Part shown: positions 38,806 through 48,060 of the stretch, one piece after another
Layout: the number at the start of each line of letters is the position of its first letter
Position numbering within the stretch: position 1 is the stretch's first letter
NCBI GenBank assembly: GCA_002708315.1
Contig: PANC01000013.1
Location: forward strand, 62,001-126,000
Direction of reading: 5' to 3'
DNA: 64,000 nt
DNA from: Lentimicrobiaceae bacterium
GTDB taxonomy: Bacteria > Bacteroidota > Bacteroidia > Bacteroidales > F082
Position numbers and translations under genes: made by a program
The notes under the pieces: model-generated
Seen by the model: only the letters and a program-made list of their open reading frames with translations
Databases searched by the model: none
Told to the model about the DNA's origin: nothing

Positions 38806-38813
38806 TATCTTTG
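38806..38813 (+). promoter_or_regulatory. -7 promoter box for aroQ
   Basis: TATCTTTG, a TAnnTTTG match, 19 bases before the aroQ ATG; no clear -33 element. Confidence 0.5.
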
Positions 38814-38832
38814 TAGAACAAATGCTTGTAAG

Positions 38833-39252
38833 ATGAAGATTCTAATACTAAACGGTCCAAATCTAAACCTCACTGGAAAAAGGGAAACTAAACTTTATGG
38901 AACACTTTCCTTTGATGATTATATCAAAGAACTGCGTAAAAGATTTCCAGATTTAGAGTTAGATTATCACCAGACAAATGTTGAGGGTGAGCTTATAAAC
39001 AAAATGCAAGAAGCCGGTTTAACTTATAATTCAATAATTTTAAATGCTGGAGCATACACACACACTTCCGTTGCCATTGGTGATACCATTAGAGGCATAG
39101 AGATTCCTGTTGTAGAAGTACATATTTCAAATATATTCTCCAGAGAAGATTTTAGACATACAAGTTACATTTCTCCCTATTGTATTGGGAGCATTTCTGG
39201 GTTTGGGCTAGATTCATACAGACTTGCCATCGAATCTTTAAAAACTAAGTAA
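38833..39252 (+). CDS. aroQ: Type II 3-dehydroquinate dehydratase
   Basis: Third step of the shikimate pathway, dehydrating 3-dehydroquinate. The 139-residue protein has NGPNLNLTGKRE at the start, the catalytic Tyr in TKLYGT, NAGAYTHTSVAI and the EVHISNIFSREDFRH substrate loop with its His. Length is typical of the dodecameric type. It overlaps the convergent glycosyltransferase gene by 8 bases. Confidence 0.96.
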   Translation: MKILILNGPNLNLTGKRETKLYGTLSFDDYIKELRKRFPDLELDYHQTNVEGELINKMQEAGLTYNSIILNAGAYTHTSVAIGDTIRGIEIPVVEVHISNIFSREDFRHTSYISPYCIGSISGFGLDSYRLAIESLKTK

Positions 39253-40261
39253 AATCGCGATTTAAGGAGCTGAACTTCGTTTTTCTCAGCATATAGTGAT
39301 CTACAACAATATTACCCTTGTAAATATTACCCACTTTTGTTCTTTTTGTATTTTTTCGTTTCTCACGAATGGATGAATAGTGCTTGTAAAAATATAAGTG
39401 AGCTTTTATTACAGCTATAAAATCGTCATATCCTCCCTGAGCCAAGAATTTAAAGGCAGCAATCCCATCAAGAAAAAGTCGAGATAATAAAATCCTATTG
39501 AGATGCTTTTTTGGAAGGTTTTTATACAGAAGTATTAGATTATTCCTGAAGTTTAAATATGTCTTCCAGGCAGATCCAACTGGTAATGTGCCGCCACCAA
39601 CATGAAATACAATGGAACTTGGGCAAACCATTATTTTATATCCAATGCTCTTACTTCGCCAACAAAAGTCAATCTCCTCCATATGAGCGAAAAATTCATC
39701 GTCAAAACCTCCGAGATTATTAAATAATTCAGCTCTAACAAACATACAAGCTCCCGTTGCCCAAAAAACTTCCGTGATATTATCATATTGACCTATATCT
39801 TCTTCAAGAGATAAAAACAAACGGCCTCTACAAAATGGGTAACCATATTTATCTATGAACCCACCTGATGCTCCAGCATATTCAAAATGAGTCTTACGGT
39901 GATAAGACCTTATCTTAGGCTGAGCTGCGCCTATCATTGGATCAGATTTCATCAAATTAACCACTGGTGTTATCCAACCCTTAGTTACCTCAATGTCTGA
40001 GTTTAATAGAATATAATATTCCGCGTCTATCTGCTTTAGGGCATGGTTATATCCTGTCGCAAACCCACCATTATATTCATTAACTATTATTTTAACCTCT
40101 GAAAACCTCTCCGATATCATTTCTATGGAGCCATCTGTGGAACAATTATCAGCAACATATATGTCGGCATCATCTTTACTGTATGCAATCACATCTGGCA
40201 GAAACTTCTCCAAGTATCTAATACCATTATAATTTAATATGACGAGAGCAACTTCTTTCAA
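39245..40261 (-). CDS. Family 2 glycosyltransferase
   Basis: A 338-residue GT-A enzyme of the rhamnosyltransferase-like GT2 group: N-terminal VALVILNYNGIRYLEKFL, DxD-type LLNSDIEVT, GGFATGYNHAL, and the MEEIDFCWR motif with the conserved acidic residues. It is cytoplasmic or membrane-associated, adding a sugar to a lipid or glycan acceptor. Start is TTG at 40261: an in-frame stop lies two codons upstream and the first ATG would remove the nucleotide-binding strand. No polysaccharide cluster surrounds it. Confidence 0.88.
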   Translation of the reverse strand: MKEVALVILNYNGIRYLEKFLPDVIAYSKDDADIYVADNCSTDGSIEMISERFSEVKIIVNEYNGGFATGYNHALKQIDAEYYILLNSDIEVTKGWITPVVNLMKSDPMIGAAQPKIRSYHRKTHFEYAGASGGFIDKYGYPFCRGRLFLSLEEDIGQYDNITEVFWATGACMFVRAELFNNLGGFDDEFFAHMEEIDFCWRSKSIGYKIMVCPSSIVFHVGGGTLPVGSAWKTYLNFRNNLILLYKNLPKKHLNRILLSRLFLDGIAAFKFLAQGGYDDFIAVIKAHLYFYKHYSSIREKRKNTKRTKVGNIYKGNIVVDHYMLRKTKFSSLNRDFT

Positions 40262-40371
40262 TCTTTAAAAATTAATACGGAAAGTTAACGATGATATTCT
40301 TCTAATTTGTGCAACGAAAACAATATTCATTCGATTAAATAAATCTTTTTTTAAGTGATCTTTGTAAAGTA

Positions 40372-41829
40372 TTACCATGGCTGGGTATATGATTGGGTTG
40401 CCTTACTTCCCCATGATGATGGTATAATTGCATCATCAATACTACTAGGATCCCATGTTCGTTTATAAATAATAGTTTCCCATCGGTAATTATTCAATTC
40501 ACCAACTGCATTTGAGTGTATTAGCTGAAAGTCATTTGTTACAATATCATGGGCATAAAAAACGAATTTTTTATTTTGCTGATCGCCAAGTCTATAAAAA
40601 TGCCAAATTTCATATGGATAAGCGGCAGGTTCAAAGTAATGTTCTGATATTACATTTGGTTGTCCATATTGTAATAGAACTCTACCTCTGTCAGTTCTAT
40701 AGCCTTCTATTGCAACAGCCTTAAAAGAAGTATTAGCTACATTAACTCTTGATAGATACTCTTCCCACGCCGTTTGAGGATCAAGATTATTACGATCCAC
40801 CCAAAAGTTAAGGAAATATCTTTGCATATCTTCAATATTACCTGCTGAAACTAGACTCTTTGCATAAGCACGCTCAAGATCAGTACTAATAGGATTCAGA
40901 TATTCAATATACATACCCAATGTATCAGAGCTAACAATATCATCCACAAAAGTATTTTTTGTATTTGTCAGCATAAGGTTTGTAAAGTTAAGTTCAGTAG
41001 CGGGATTATATCTTTGAAAATAAACCTCCTTGCTTGTCATTAATTCGTTGTTTCTGTTTCTTGCTTCCATTACTAGAATGTAGTTACCGCTGGGTAATTC
41101 TGCAATATCAAATGAGCTTAAAGTAATAACAACGTTATCAGATTGAACGCGCCTTCGGTTTATAAATTTATCAAGTTTCTTATCAACTTCAAATGGCCGA
41201 ATATAGGTAGTAAGCAGAAACGCTTCTTCACCCAATACATCTTTGGAATTATAAAGTTCTGAGTAAAAAGTAATTTTATTTACATCCTCCGGGTAATAGT
41301 TAAAAACATAGGGTGTTAATAGATACCCATTTTTTGATAAGTTTGTAACTTCCTCCGTTTTTTCATAATAGCTTAAAAGTTCGATGTCAGAATAAGCCAT
41401 TTCCGATTTGGGAAAACTAATTTCAAACTTGTCAAGTGAACTCAACTCTTTACCATCTCCGTTTAAATCTTTTAGTTTTATCTCAAGTTCATATTTCCCA
41501 TTAGGTAGTCCATATCTTTGGATATCGAGTAAATTCTGATTAGGATTTACAGTATCCGTAATGATTGGACTACTTAAATCATATTTTGCAAAATTTATAA
41601 TTGAATCACCTTTAATAAACATTACTTGCACATTTACTTTCCCTTGATAATATCCATCTTCAATTTGCTCATATTCAATACTGCCACCATTAATCGTAAG
41701 ATAGGTTTCTATATAAGGTTTATTGCTAGGAGTATCAAATAGCGAATATGTAAGATATGCATTTAAGCCTTGAGATATACCAGCCATATAAACAAAAGAA
41801 AGCAAGACAAGTATGGCTATTTTTTTCAT
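40372..41829 (-). CDS. GWxTD-domain secreted protein
   Basis: A 485-residue exported protein with signal peptide (MKKIAILVLLSFVYMAGISQ), a beta-rich N-terminal region, and a C-terminal GWxTD domain of about 120 residues: GYRTDRGRVLLQYGQPNVI, then YPYEIWHFY. These domains are frequent in Bacteroidota and of unknown function. The start at 41829 is preferred to the ATG at 41916, since a promoter -7 box covers 41914-41921. Confidence 0.82.
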   Translation of the reverse strand: MKKIAILVLLSFVYMAGISQGLNAYLTYSLFDTPSNKPYIETYLTINGGSIEYEQIEDGYYQGKVNVQVMFIKGDSIINFAKYDLSSPIITDTVNPNQNLLDIQRYGLPNGKYELEIKLKDLNGDGKELSSLDKFEISFPKSEMAYSDIELLSYYEKTEEVTNLSKNGYLLTPYVFNYYPEDVNKITFYSELYNSKDVLGEEAFLLTTYIRPFEVDKKLDKFINRRRVQSDNVVITLSSFDIAELPSGNYILVMEARNRNNELMTSKEVYFQRYNPATELNFTNLMLTNTKNTFVDDIVSSDTLGMYIEYLNPISTDLERAYAKSLVSAGNIEDMQRYFLNFWVDRNNLDPQTAWEEYLSRVNVANTSFKAVAIEGYRTDRGRVLLQYGQPNVISEHYFEPAAYPYEIWHFYRLGDQQNKKFVFYAHDIVTNDFQLIHSNAVGELNNYRWETIIYKRTWDPSSIDDAIIPSSWGSKATQSYTQPW

Positions 41830-41913
41830 GGATAATAATTTTTTGTTACCATTACGCAGAGAAGTATCATAATGCAAATTTAGGTTAATTACTTTGCATG
41901 TTAAATTTAAATA

Positions 41914-41921
41914 CAAAATTA
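41914..41921 (-). promoter_or_regulatory. -7 promoter box for the GWxTD gene
   Basis: Minus-strand TAATTTTG (plus-strand CAAAATTA) with the upstream ATG at 41916 inside it; the proposed start is 85 bases downstream of the box. Confidence 0.5.
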
Positions 41922-41983
41922 AAGATAACCATATCCCGTATTAATAACTAATATTTAGTTGATAAATTATTTACACGCATTAA

Positions 41984-42982
41984 TTAATAGCTGTTTTTAT
42001 AGATGTATATCAATGTATTTAATATGTTAACAGGCTTTTCCATGTCGCATATAAGCTGTTTTCGAGTATAATTCTTAGGTTCAAAAACGCCATTATTATT
42101 CACTTCAAGTTTTTCAAATTGATCAATGCATACAAAACCTCTATTAATTACTGGCATTATCATGTCGAGAAACCTTACCACGTTCTTAGATTCAAAATTC
42201 ATTTTAAAAGAATACTCAATAAAAAGTTCTATTTGTTTTTTGAATAAGGACCTTAAATCAGAAATTACGGTTATTGAATTTGGAATAGTGATTATATTAC
42301 TCTTCAAATCCTTGTAAACGTCAAAAATATCATTCTCAAGTTGCATCACGACTCCAAGCTGGAATAGAGCTTTTATTTCAGATCGATCTGGTTTTTCATC
42401 CAATCCAAAGCGGAAGTATAAAACAGAATTCCCACCTTTATTTTGAGTTATTTTCCAAAGTCTTTCATATTCAATTCCCCAATTTTGCTGTTCTTTACTA
42501 TCAAATTGATCATGCATTACTTTTATTGCCTGATCTTTATTTTCTTTTGATAATTTGGCCATGTTAAGAGACTGTAAATAATACTTTAACCATAATTTCT
42601 CATTATGGTTAGAAGGTTTTACTGTTTCAGGATGATTAACCAAATTAGAGATATAGTCATCTGTTAAGTTAGAATCATCTATGAAGTCATCAAATAGTCC
42701 AGTAATAATTCCCTGACTGGTTAGCACCATTCGTTCATTATCATCTAGACTTTTTCCATGCAATATGGCAAAAGACTCTCCTAATATGGCAGGCACAGCC
42801 AATCCATAATAACCATATATTTTCTTAAAGTCTTTTTCCTTTAGAGAACCATCATTTGCATGTTCATATTTTAACAATGAACTTTTAAATCTATCCGATA
42901 GAAATTTCTTTTGAACTCTTAGATTACTAATGAGCCTAAGGTATATGAAAGGAAAATAGATAATATTTCTAAAAGTAGCCAA
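41984..42982 (-). CDS. Class-I isoprenoid-synthase-like protein (squalene/phytoene synthase fold)
   Basis: A 332-residue all-helical protein not assigned to a characterised enzyme. Two Asp-rich motifs fit a trans-isoprenyl diphosphate synthase: DDFIDD (residues 98-103) and QLENDIFDVYKDL (214-226). The second aligns with the QLTNILRDVxED second Asp motif of squalene/phytoene synthases. The N-terminal basic, aromatic stretch (residues 1-30) could associate with membranes. I infer a Mg2+-dependent prenyl-transfer or cyclisation reaction; substrate and product are unknown. It stands alone between sucC and the GWxTD gene; the only other isoprenoid gene in the window is idi, 13 kb away. Confidence 0.65.
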   Translation of the reverse strand: MATFRNIIYFPFIYLRLISNLRVQKKFLSDRFKSSLLKYEHANDGSLKEKDFKKIYGYYGLAVPAILGESFAILHGKSLDDNERMVLTSQGIITGLFDDFIDDSNLTDDYISNLVNHPETVKPSNHNEKLWLKYYLQSLNMAKLSKENKDQAIKVMHDQFDSKEQQNWGIEYERLWKITQNKGGNSVLYFRFGLDEKPDRSEIKALFQLGVVMQLENDIFDVYKDLKSNIITIPNSITVISDLRSLFKKQIELFIEYSFKMNFESKNVVRFLDMIMPVINRGFVCIDQFEKLEVNNNGVFEPKNYTRKQLICDMEKPVNILNTLIYIYKNSY

Positions 42983-43050
42983 ATACCAATGAATTTTAAC
43001 GCAAAATAAGAAGTTTTATGGTATTTTTTAAATAAAAACCAAGAAAGCAC

Positions 43051-43083
43051 AAAAAAACCGGGATTATATTATTAACCCCGGTT
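43051..43083 (-). terminator. Rho-independent terminator of sucC
   Basis: Read on the minus strand: AACCGGG (from 43083), a loop, CCCGGTT (to 43056), then a T run to 43051. The 7-bp GC-rich stem lies 19 bases past the sucC stop. Confidence 0.8.
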
Positions 43084-43101
43084 AAATCTTTTATATAAAC
43101 A

Positions 43102-44292
43102 TTAGTTAACCACAGTGTTAACCAACCTAGCTGCTTCTTCCAACTGAATGGCTGAATGGACTTTTAATCCAGAGTCGTCTATCAGTCTTTTACCTTCCTC
43201 TGCATTTGTTCCTTGTAATCTTACAATAATAGGAACCTTAATATCTCCGATGTTTTTATATGCATCAACAATTCCTTGGGCAACTCTATCGCACCTTACT
43301 ATACCTCCGAATATATTCACCAATATAGCTTCTACTGATTTATCTCTTAATATGATACGAAAAGCTTCCTCAACTCTTTTTGCATCTGCAGTACCGCCAA
43401 CATCCAAAAAGTTAGCAGGATTACCTCCTGACATTTTTATCATATCCATTGTAGCCATTGCAAGTCCGGCGCCATTCACCATACATGCAACGTTGCCATC
43501 AAGTTTTACAAAATTTAAGTCAAAATTACTTGCTTCTACCTCTGTAGGGTCTTCCTCGGAAATATCTCTCATTTCAGCAATATCCTTGTGACGGTATAAT
43601 GCATTATTATCAATAACTACCTTTGAGTCGGCGGCATACACCTTACCATCTGCAGCCTTAATAACAGGATTTATTTCAAACAAAGTACTATCTGAACCAA
43701 CATAGGCATTGTAAAGTGAAATCACAAATTTTATCATTTGTTTAAATGCAACACCCTTGAGTCCAAGGTTAAAGGCTATTCTTCTTGCCTGAAAACCAGT
43801 CATACCAACAGTTGGGTCTATTATTTCTGTAAATATTTCCTCGGGGGTTTCTTCAGCTACTTGCTCTATATTCATACCTCCCCTTGGTGAATACATTACC
43901 ATATTACGACCAACATCTCTATTCAGTAAAATACTCATGTAATATTCTTCAACTTCTTCTGGACCTGGATAATAGATATTTTGCTCTACTAATACCTTTC
44001 GAACTAGTTTCCCCTCTTTCTTTGTTTGAGGTGTAACCAGCGTCATACCAAGTATGTTATCAGAAAATTTTCTGACTTCATTCAAAGTACTAGCTATCTT
44101 AACTCCACCGCCTTTTCCTCTACCACCGGCATGTATTTGAGCCTTTACTGCCCACTTTTTCGACCCTGTTCTTCCCTGAATTTCCTTTGCAGCTTCATAA
44201 GCAGCCTCAGGTGAATTAATAACAATGCCATCTGGCACCATGACTCCGAAACGCTTTAAGATTGATTTACCCTGATATTCGTGTAAGTTCAT
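43102..44292 (-). CDS. sucC: Succinyl-CoA synthetase beta subunit (ADP-forming)
   Basis: TCA-cycle enzyme subunit that, with SucD, interconverts succinyl-CoA and succinate with ATP formation. The 396 residues show the ATP-grasp N-terminal domain (MNLHEYQGKSILKRFGV, WAVKAQIHAGGRGKGGGVK) and the C-terminal CoA-ligase domain (FLDVGGTADAKRVEEAFRIIL, NIFGGIVRCD, VRLQGTNAEEG). It is monocistronic here: sucD, normally the next gene, is absent, and a terminator follows sucC directly. Confidence 0.97.
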   Translation of the reverse strand: MNLHEYQGKSILKRFGVMVPDGIVINSPEAAYEAAKEIQGRTGSKKWAVKAQIHAGGRGKGGGVKIASTLNEVRKFSDNILGMTLVTPQTKKEGKLVRKVLVEQNIYYPGPEEVEEYYMSILLNRDVGRNMVMYSPRGGMNIEQVAEETPEEIFTEIIDPTVGMTGFQARRIAFNLGLKGVAFKQMIKFVISLYNAYVGSDSTLFEINPVIKAADGKVYAADSKVVIDNNALYRHKDIAEMRDISEEDPTEVEASNFDLNFVKLDGNVACMVNGAGLAMATMDMIKMSGGNPANFLDVGGTADAKRVEEAFRIILRDKSVEAILVNIFGGIVRCDRVAQGIVDAYKNIGDIKVPIIVRLQGTNAEEGKRLIDDSGLKVHSAIQLEEAARLVNTVVN

Positions 44293-44326
44293 TTTTAGTA
44301 AGTGTATTTATACTCATTTTCGGCGC

Positions 44327-44334
44327 CAAAATTA
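44327..44334 (-). promoter_or_regulatory. -7 promoter box for sucC
   Basis: Minus-strand TAATTTTG (plus-strand CAAAATTA), 34 bases before the sucC ATG; no clear TTG at -33. Confidence 0.5.
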
Positions 44335-44415
44335 GCACAATTCTTAGAACCTTTTAAGATTCTTTGAACAAAGTTTTAAGCTTTCTAAAATTTATATAGA
44401 ATTTTAAATAAGTTA

Positions 44416-44423
44416 TATCTTTG
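44416..44423 (+). promoter_or_regulatory. -7 promoter box for the lolD-like gene
   Basis: TATCTTTG, 18 bases before the ATG at 44442; the -33 position is AT-rich without a TTG. Confidence 0.5.
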
Positions 44424-44441
44424 TAACTTAATTAGAGAAGC

Positions 44442-45089
44442 ATGGTTACGGCAAAAGATATTGTTAAGTCTTATGGAGATGTAGATGTTCTCATGGGGGT
44501 AAACCTAAATATTTCCAAAGGAGAAATTGTCTCCATAGTGGGAAAGTCAGGCTCAGGTAAATCAACGTTACTTCAGATACTTGGAACAATAGAAAACCCT
44601 GATGCAGGCAAAGTGGTAATTGACAATACTGATATCCTAAGTCTGAGCAGAAAAGAACTTGCAAGTTTTAGAAACAAGAATATTGGCTTTGTATTTCAAT
44701 TCCACCATCTATTACCAGAGTTTACTGCTTTAGAAAATATTTGTATACCTGCACTTATTTCTGGAGATAATAAATCAACTGCAGAATCAAAGGCTAAGGA
44801 ACTTCTTGGTTACCTTGAATTATCTCATAGATCAAATCACAAGCCAGATGCTATGTCTGGTGGTGAACAGCAGAGAGTTGCAATTGCAAGATCCCTAATT
44901 AATCGCCCATCAATCATTCTTGCTGATGAACCATCTGGAAATCTTGATTCTAGCGCATCCTCAGAATTACACAAACTTATTTTAAACTTAAGGAAACAGT
45001 TAAATCAAACATTCATTATTGTTACCCACAATAAAGACTTGGCTGATATGGCTGATAGAAAGTTAGAGATAGCAGATGGATTAATATAA
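44442..45089 (+). CDS. lolD: LolD/MacB-type ABC transporter ATPase
   Basis: A 215-residue ATPase of the lipoprotein-releasing / MacB subgroup: Walker A GKSGSGKST, Q-loop FQFHHLLPEF, signature SGGEQQRVAIARS, Walker B IILADEPSGNLD, H-loop VTHNK. In the Lol system LolD powers LolCE to extract lipoproteins from the inner membrane. No LolC/LolE-type permease is adjacent, so its partner must be encoded elsewhere; the symbol is therefore tentative. Confidence 0.82.
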   Translation: MVTAKDIVKSYGDVDVLMGVNLNISKGEIVSIVGKSGSGKSTLLQILGTIENPDAGKVVIDNTDILSLSRKELASFRNKNIGFVFQFHHLLPEFTALENICIPALISGDNKSTAESKAKELLGYLELSHRSNHKPDAMSGGEQQRVAIARSLINRPSIILADEPSGNLDSSASSELHKLILNLRKQLNQTFIIVTHNKDLADMADRKLEIADGLI

Positions 45090-45167
45090 AAGTGAAATAA
45101 TTAATAATTATAAACGTTATCTGATTTGTATCCATCAACTAGACTAATAACAGCCGATAAATTACTC

Positions 45168-47855
45168 ATGAAGATACCAGTGAATAGATTCTTACTTTCA
45201 TTACGATTTTTGTCGGTAATATCTCTTTTATTCATATTTAATATTGCCACATCTCAAGAAGCAACAACATATGATGAAGCAATTATTTATGGAGATAAAA
45301 ATATTAAGACCTCAAGCCTTATGGATGCAAAGGCCTATTATCAGCAAGCATTAAAATTAAAACCAGGAGATGATTATGCCAAGTCTCAAATTTCTGTTAT
45401 TGTTGATAAAATGAAAATGGCGATGGCCATAGAAGATGAATATTACGACATAATTGATTTTGCAGATGAATTATATGATCAAAACAAACTTACCCAAGCC
45501 GTAAGTGAATACAATAAAGCTCTTAAAATTATCCCAAATGATGAGTATGCTTTAGCTAGAATCCGAGAAATAAGGGAATTCGAGTATCGCGAAAAGGAAA
45601 AAATAGACAACTTCAATAAGGCAATGGAAACTGGAAAAGTATACTTGTCCGATGAAGATTTTGGAAAAGCAATAGAACAGTTTACCATAGCGGCTGAAAT
45701 TTTTCCCTCCAAAGAACTGCCAATAACAGAACTTTCAAGAACACGAAATTTACAAAAAGAGTTTGATCAAAAAGAAGCCCTATTTGAATTAAAATATGAT
45801 GAAGCAGAAAGATATCTACTCATAAAAAATTATTCAGAATCATTAAAATTATTTAGAGATGCACAAAAAATAATACCTGATAACGTAAAAGCTATTGATA
45901 AAATAACCCTACTTATACCTCTTGCTCAAAAGGAAATAACATTTAATGTACTCATCGAAAATGCCGATGAGTACTATATCTCACAGGATTTTATATCAGC
46001 ACAACGAGAATATATAGCTGCTTCTAAAGCTTGGCCTGAGAAAAGCTATCCTAGGGATATGATCCTTAAAATAAATGAAAAACTTGAGAGCGAGAAACAA
46101 GATATTGATAATAATTTCAATAATTATGTTATCAGTGGAGATAGTCTGATGATCTCCAATGAATATGCTCTCGCTCTGGGTAAATATAACCTAGCTCTCA
46201 ATTTAAAACCAAATAATTCATACCCCAAAAAAAAGATTGCAGAGATTGAAGGAATTTACGCAGAAAACAAAAAAGCTTTTGAGATAAATTATAATAAAAT
46301 GATTTCAAGTGCTGATAGCGCCTTCTCAAAAGGAGCTTATGCCTACGCAAAAGTAGGCTATGAAACAGCCCTTGAACTTAAACCGGAGGATAGCTATCCA
46401 AGAGAAAAGCTAACAGAGTTAGAAGACTTAGAATCGCAAATAGCTGCGCAGCAGAAAATTAATGCTGATTACAACAAATTGATTACGCAAGCAGATGACT
46501 TGTTCAATTATGGCAATTATGATATGGCTATTTCAAAGTACAAGGAAGCTCAGCTAATTAAATCAATTGAGAATTATCCGGCAGATCAAATAGTTATTAT
46601 ATCTGGCTTACTTGCAAATGCAGAAAAGCAAAGAGAATTAGATGAAAAATATAACGAGTTAATTACTGTTGCCTTCCAGCAATTTAATCAAGATAAATTA
46701 GCTGATTCAAAAAGATCATACCTCAATGCCTCTGAACTTAAACCCATGGAAAGCATGCCAAAGCTACAAATAGCAGCAATTGACAGTATGATTACCATAA
46801 GAAAAAAGGAAGCTGACGTAAGAAAGAAATATGATGTTCTGTTAACCAAAGGAGATGAATACAAATCATCCAAGGATTATCAAAATGCATTGAATACGTA
46901 TAACGAAGCATTACTTCTAATCCCTGGCGAAAGCATAGCTATTTCCAAAAAGAAAGAAGTTGAGACCATACAAGTCAATCTCAGACGAGAAACCGAGCGC
47001 AAAGAATCATATGAAGATGCTATCACCAAAGGTGATAAGTTTTTTGGAGAAGGTAGTTATGAATTATCAAAAATTAAATTTATAAGAGCATCCAAGTTAT
47101 ACTCAGATAAGGATTACCCTCGTCAAAGACTTGATGATATATCAAAAGAACTTGAAAGAGTTGCTGCTGAAAAAGAGGAAAGGTATTTAAATTCAATTGC
47201 TGAAGCTGATGTTTTTTATGACAGAGCTGAATACGAAAATGCATTGGAAAAATATATCCTTGCAAAAAGTATTAAGCCTGATGCTTCGTATCCTAAAAAT
47301 AGAATAACAGAATGTGATAAGTATATTGCAGAGAGAAAAGCTCTGCTCATGGAAGATTATAAAATAGCTATCGCAGAAGCAGAAAAATTTTACAATGGCA
47401 AAATATATGATAAAGCAATCCTAGCTTTTAGAAAAGCTCAACAAATATTACCATCGGAAACATACCCCGATGAAATGATAACCCAGATAATTAAATTCAT
47501 TGAAGAGAATTCAATTGTTGACATTATTAATACCGTTGATACTATATTTATGGGCTCAACCGATAAATTGAATTTTAGCCCTGTAAAAATAAGTGTTAGA
47601 AAAAGTAACTACATTTTCCTCAAAGCAAAAAACCTAAGTGATAAAGCAACAAAATTAATATTTAGCTACGGTAGTGATGGAAGCAAAAATGGAGGATTTG
47701 TTGTACAAGTAATAGAAAGTAATGGTTATAATGATTACATCGTTAGAGTTGGTAATCAATACAAGTGGTTTTCCGAAGATAATAACTGGCTAACAATACA
47801 TCCAGAAAATGGAGATGTTGAGATTTCTATGTTACGTATATCAAAAGGGTACTAA
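45168..47855 (+). CDS. Exported protein with 13 TPR-like helical repeats
   Basis: An 895-residue secreted protein. The start is ATG 45168, giving a signal peptide (MKIPVNRFLLSLRFLSVISLLFIF... to TSQ); the in-frame TTG at 45126 only adds 14 residues. From ~35 to ~785 there are about 13 consecutive units of ~57 residues, each a helical hairpin with the pattern Y-x-A-x(3)-A-(D/E)...Y-x(2)-A-x(3)-Y-x(2)-A...KP-x(3)-YP followed by a charged helix. The linker often contains YP. The last ~110 residues are a predicted beta-sandwich with no repeats. I infer a periplasmic or surface scaffold; no characterised homologue is recognised. Confidence 0.75.
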   Translation: MKIPVNRFLLSLRFLSVISLLFIFNIATSQEATTYDEAIIYGDKNIKTSSLMDAKAYYQQALKLKPGDDYAKSQISVIVDKMKMAMAIEDEYYDIIDFADELYDQNKLTQAVSEYNKALKIIPNDEYALARIREIREFEYREKEKIDNFNKAMETGKVYLSDEDFGKAIEQFTIAAEIFPSKELPITELSRTRNLQKEFDQKEALFELKYDEAERYLLIKNYSESLKLFRDAQKIIPDNVKAIDKITLLIPLAQKEITFNVLIENADEYYISQDFISAQREYIAASKAWPEKSYPRDMILKINEKLESEKQDIDNNFNNYVISGDSLMISNEYALALGKYNLALNLKPNNSYPKKKIAEIEGIYAENKKAFEINYNKMISSADSAFSKGAYAYAKVGYETALELKPEDSYPREKLTELEDLESQIAAQQKINADYNKLITQADDLFNYGNYDMAISKYKEAQLIKSIENYPADQIVIISGLLANAEKQRELDEKYNELITVAFQQFNQDKLADSKRSYLNASELKPMESMPKLQIAAIDSMITIRKKEADVRKKYDVLLTKGDEYKSSKDYQNALNTYNEALLLIPGESIAISKKKEVETIQVNLRRETERKESYEDAITKGDKFFGEGSYELSKIKFIRASKLYSDKDYPRQRLDDISKELERVAAEKEERYLNSIAEADVFYDRAEYENALEKYILAKSIKPDASYPKNRITECDKYIAERKALLMEDYKIAIAEAEKFYNGKIYDKAILAFRKAQQILPSETYPDEMITQIIKFIEENSIVDIINTVDTIFMGSTDKLNFSPVKISVRKSNYIFLKAKNLSDKATKLIFSYGSDGSKNGGFVVQVIESNGYNDYIVRVGNQYKWFSEDNNWLTIHPENGDVEISMLRISKGY

Positions 47856-48025
47856 TAAAACCATATGACAAATGACCAAATCTAAAGGTCAATGAACTGG
47901 AATAATACCCATATTTATCGTGGTTTCATTAAATTCTTTCTCTGACATGAGATTTTACATATTAGCAATTATTTAAATCATTGTAGGTTGAATGTTTCAA
48001 TGCCAAAAAAGGCAGTTAATTTTAC

Positions 48026-48033
48026 TAAATTTG
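48026..48033 (+). promoter_or_regulatory. -7 promoter box for nnr
   Basis: TAAATTTG, a TAnnTTTG match, 27 bases before the ATG. The rest of the ~205-base interval after the repeat protein shows only a weak TGACC/GGTCA repeat. Confidence 0.5.
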
Positions 48034-48060
48034 AAATCAAAATATTAATAGTAAATCCAG

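Noticed and set aside
45126-45167. TTG start extending the repeat protein
   Set aside because: The ATG at 45168 gives a conventional signal peptide; the additional 14 residues are polar and would precede the signal.
47868-47895. TGACC...GGTCA repeat after the 13-repeat gene
   Set aside because: Only five base pairs and no T tract; not above what AT-rich sequence gives by chance.
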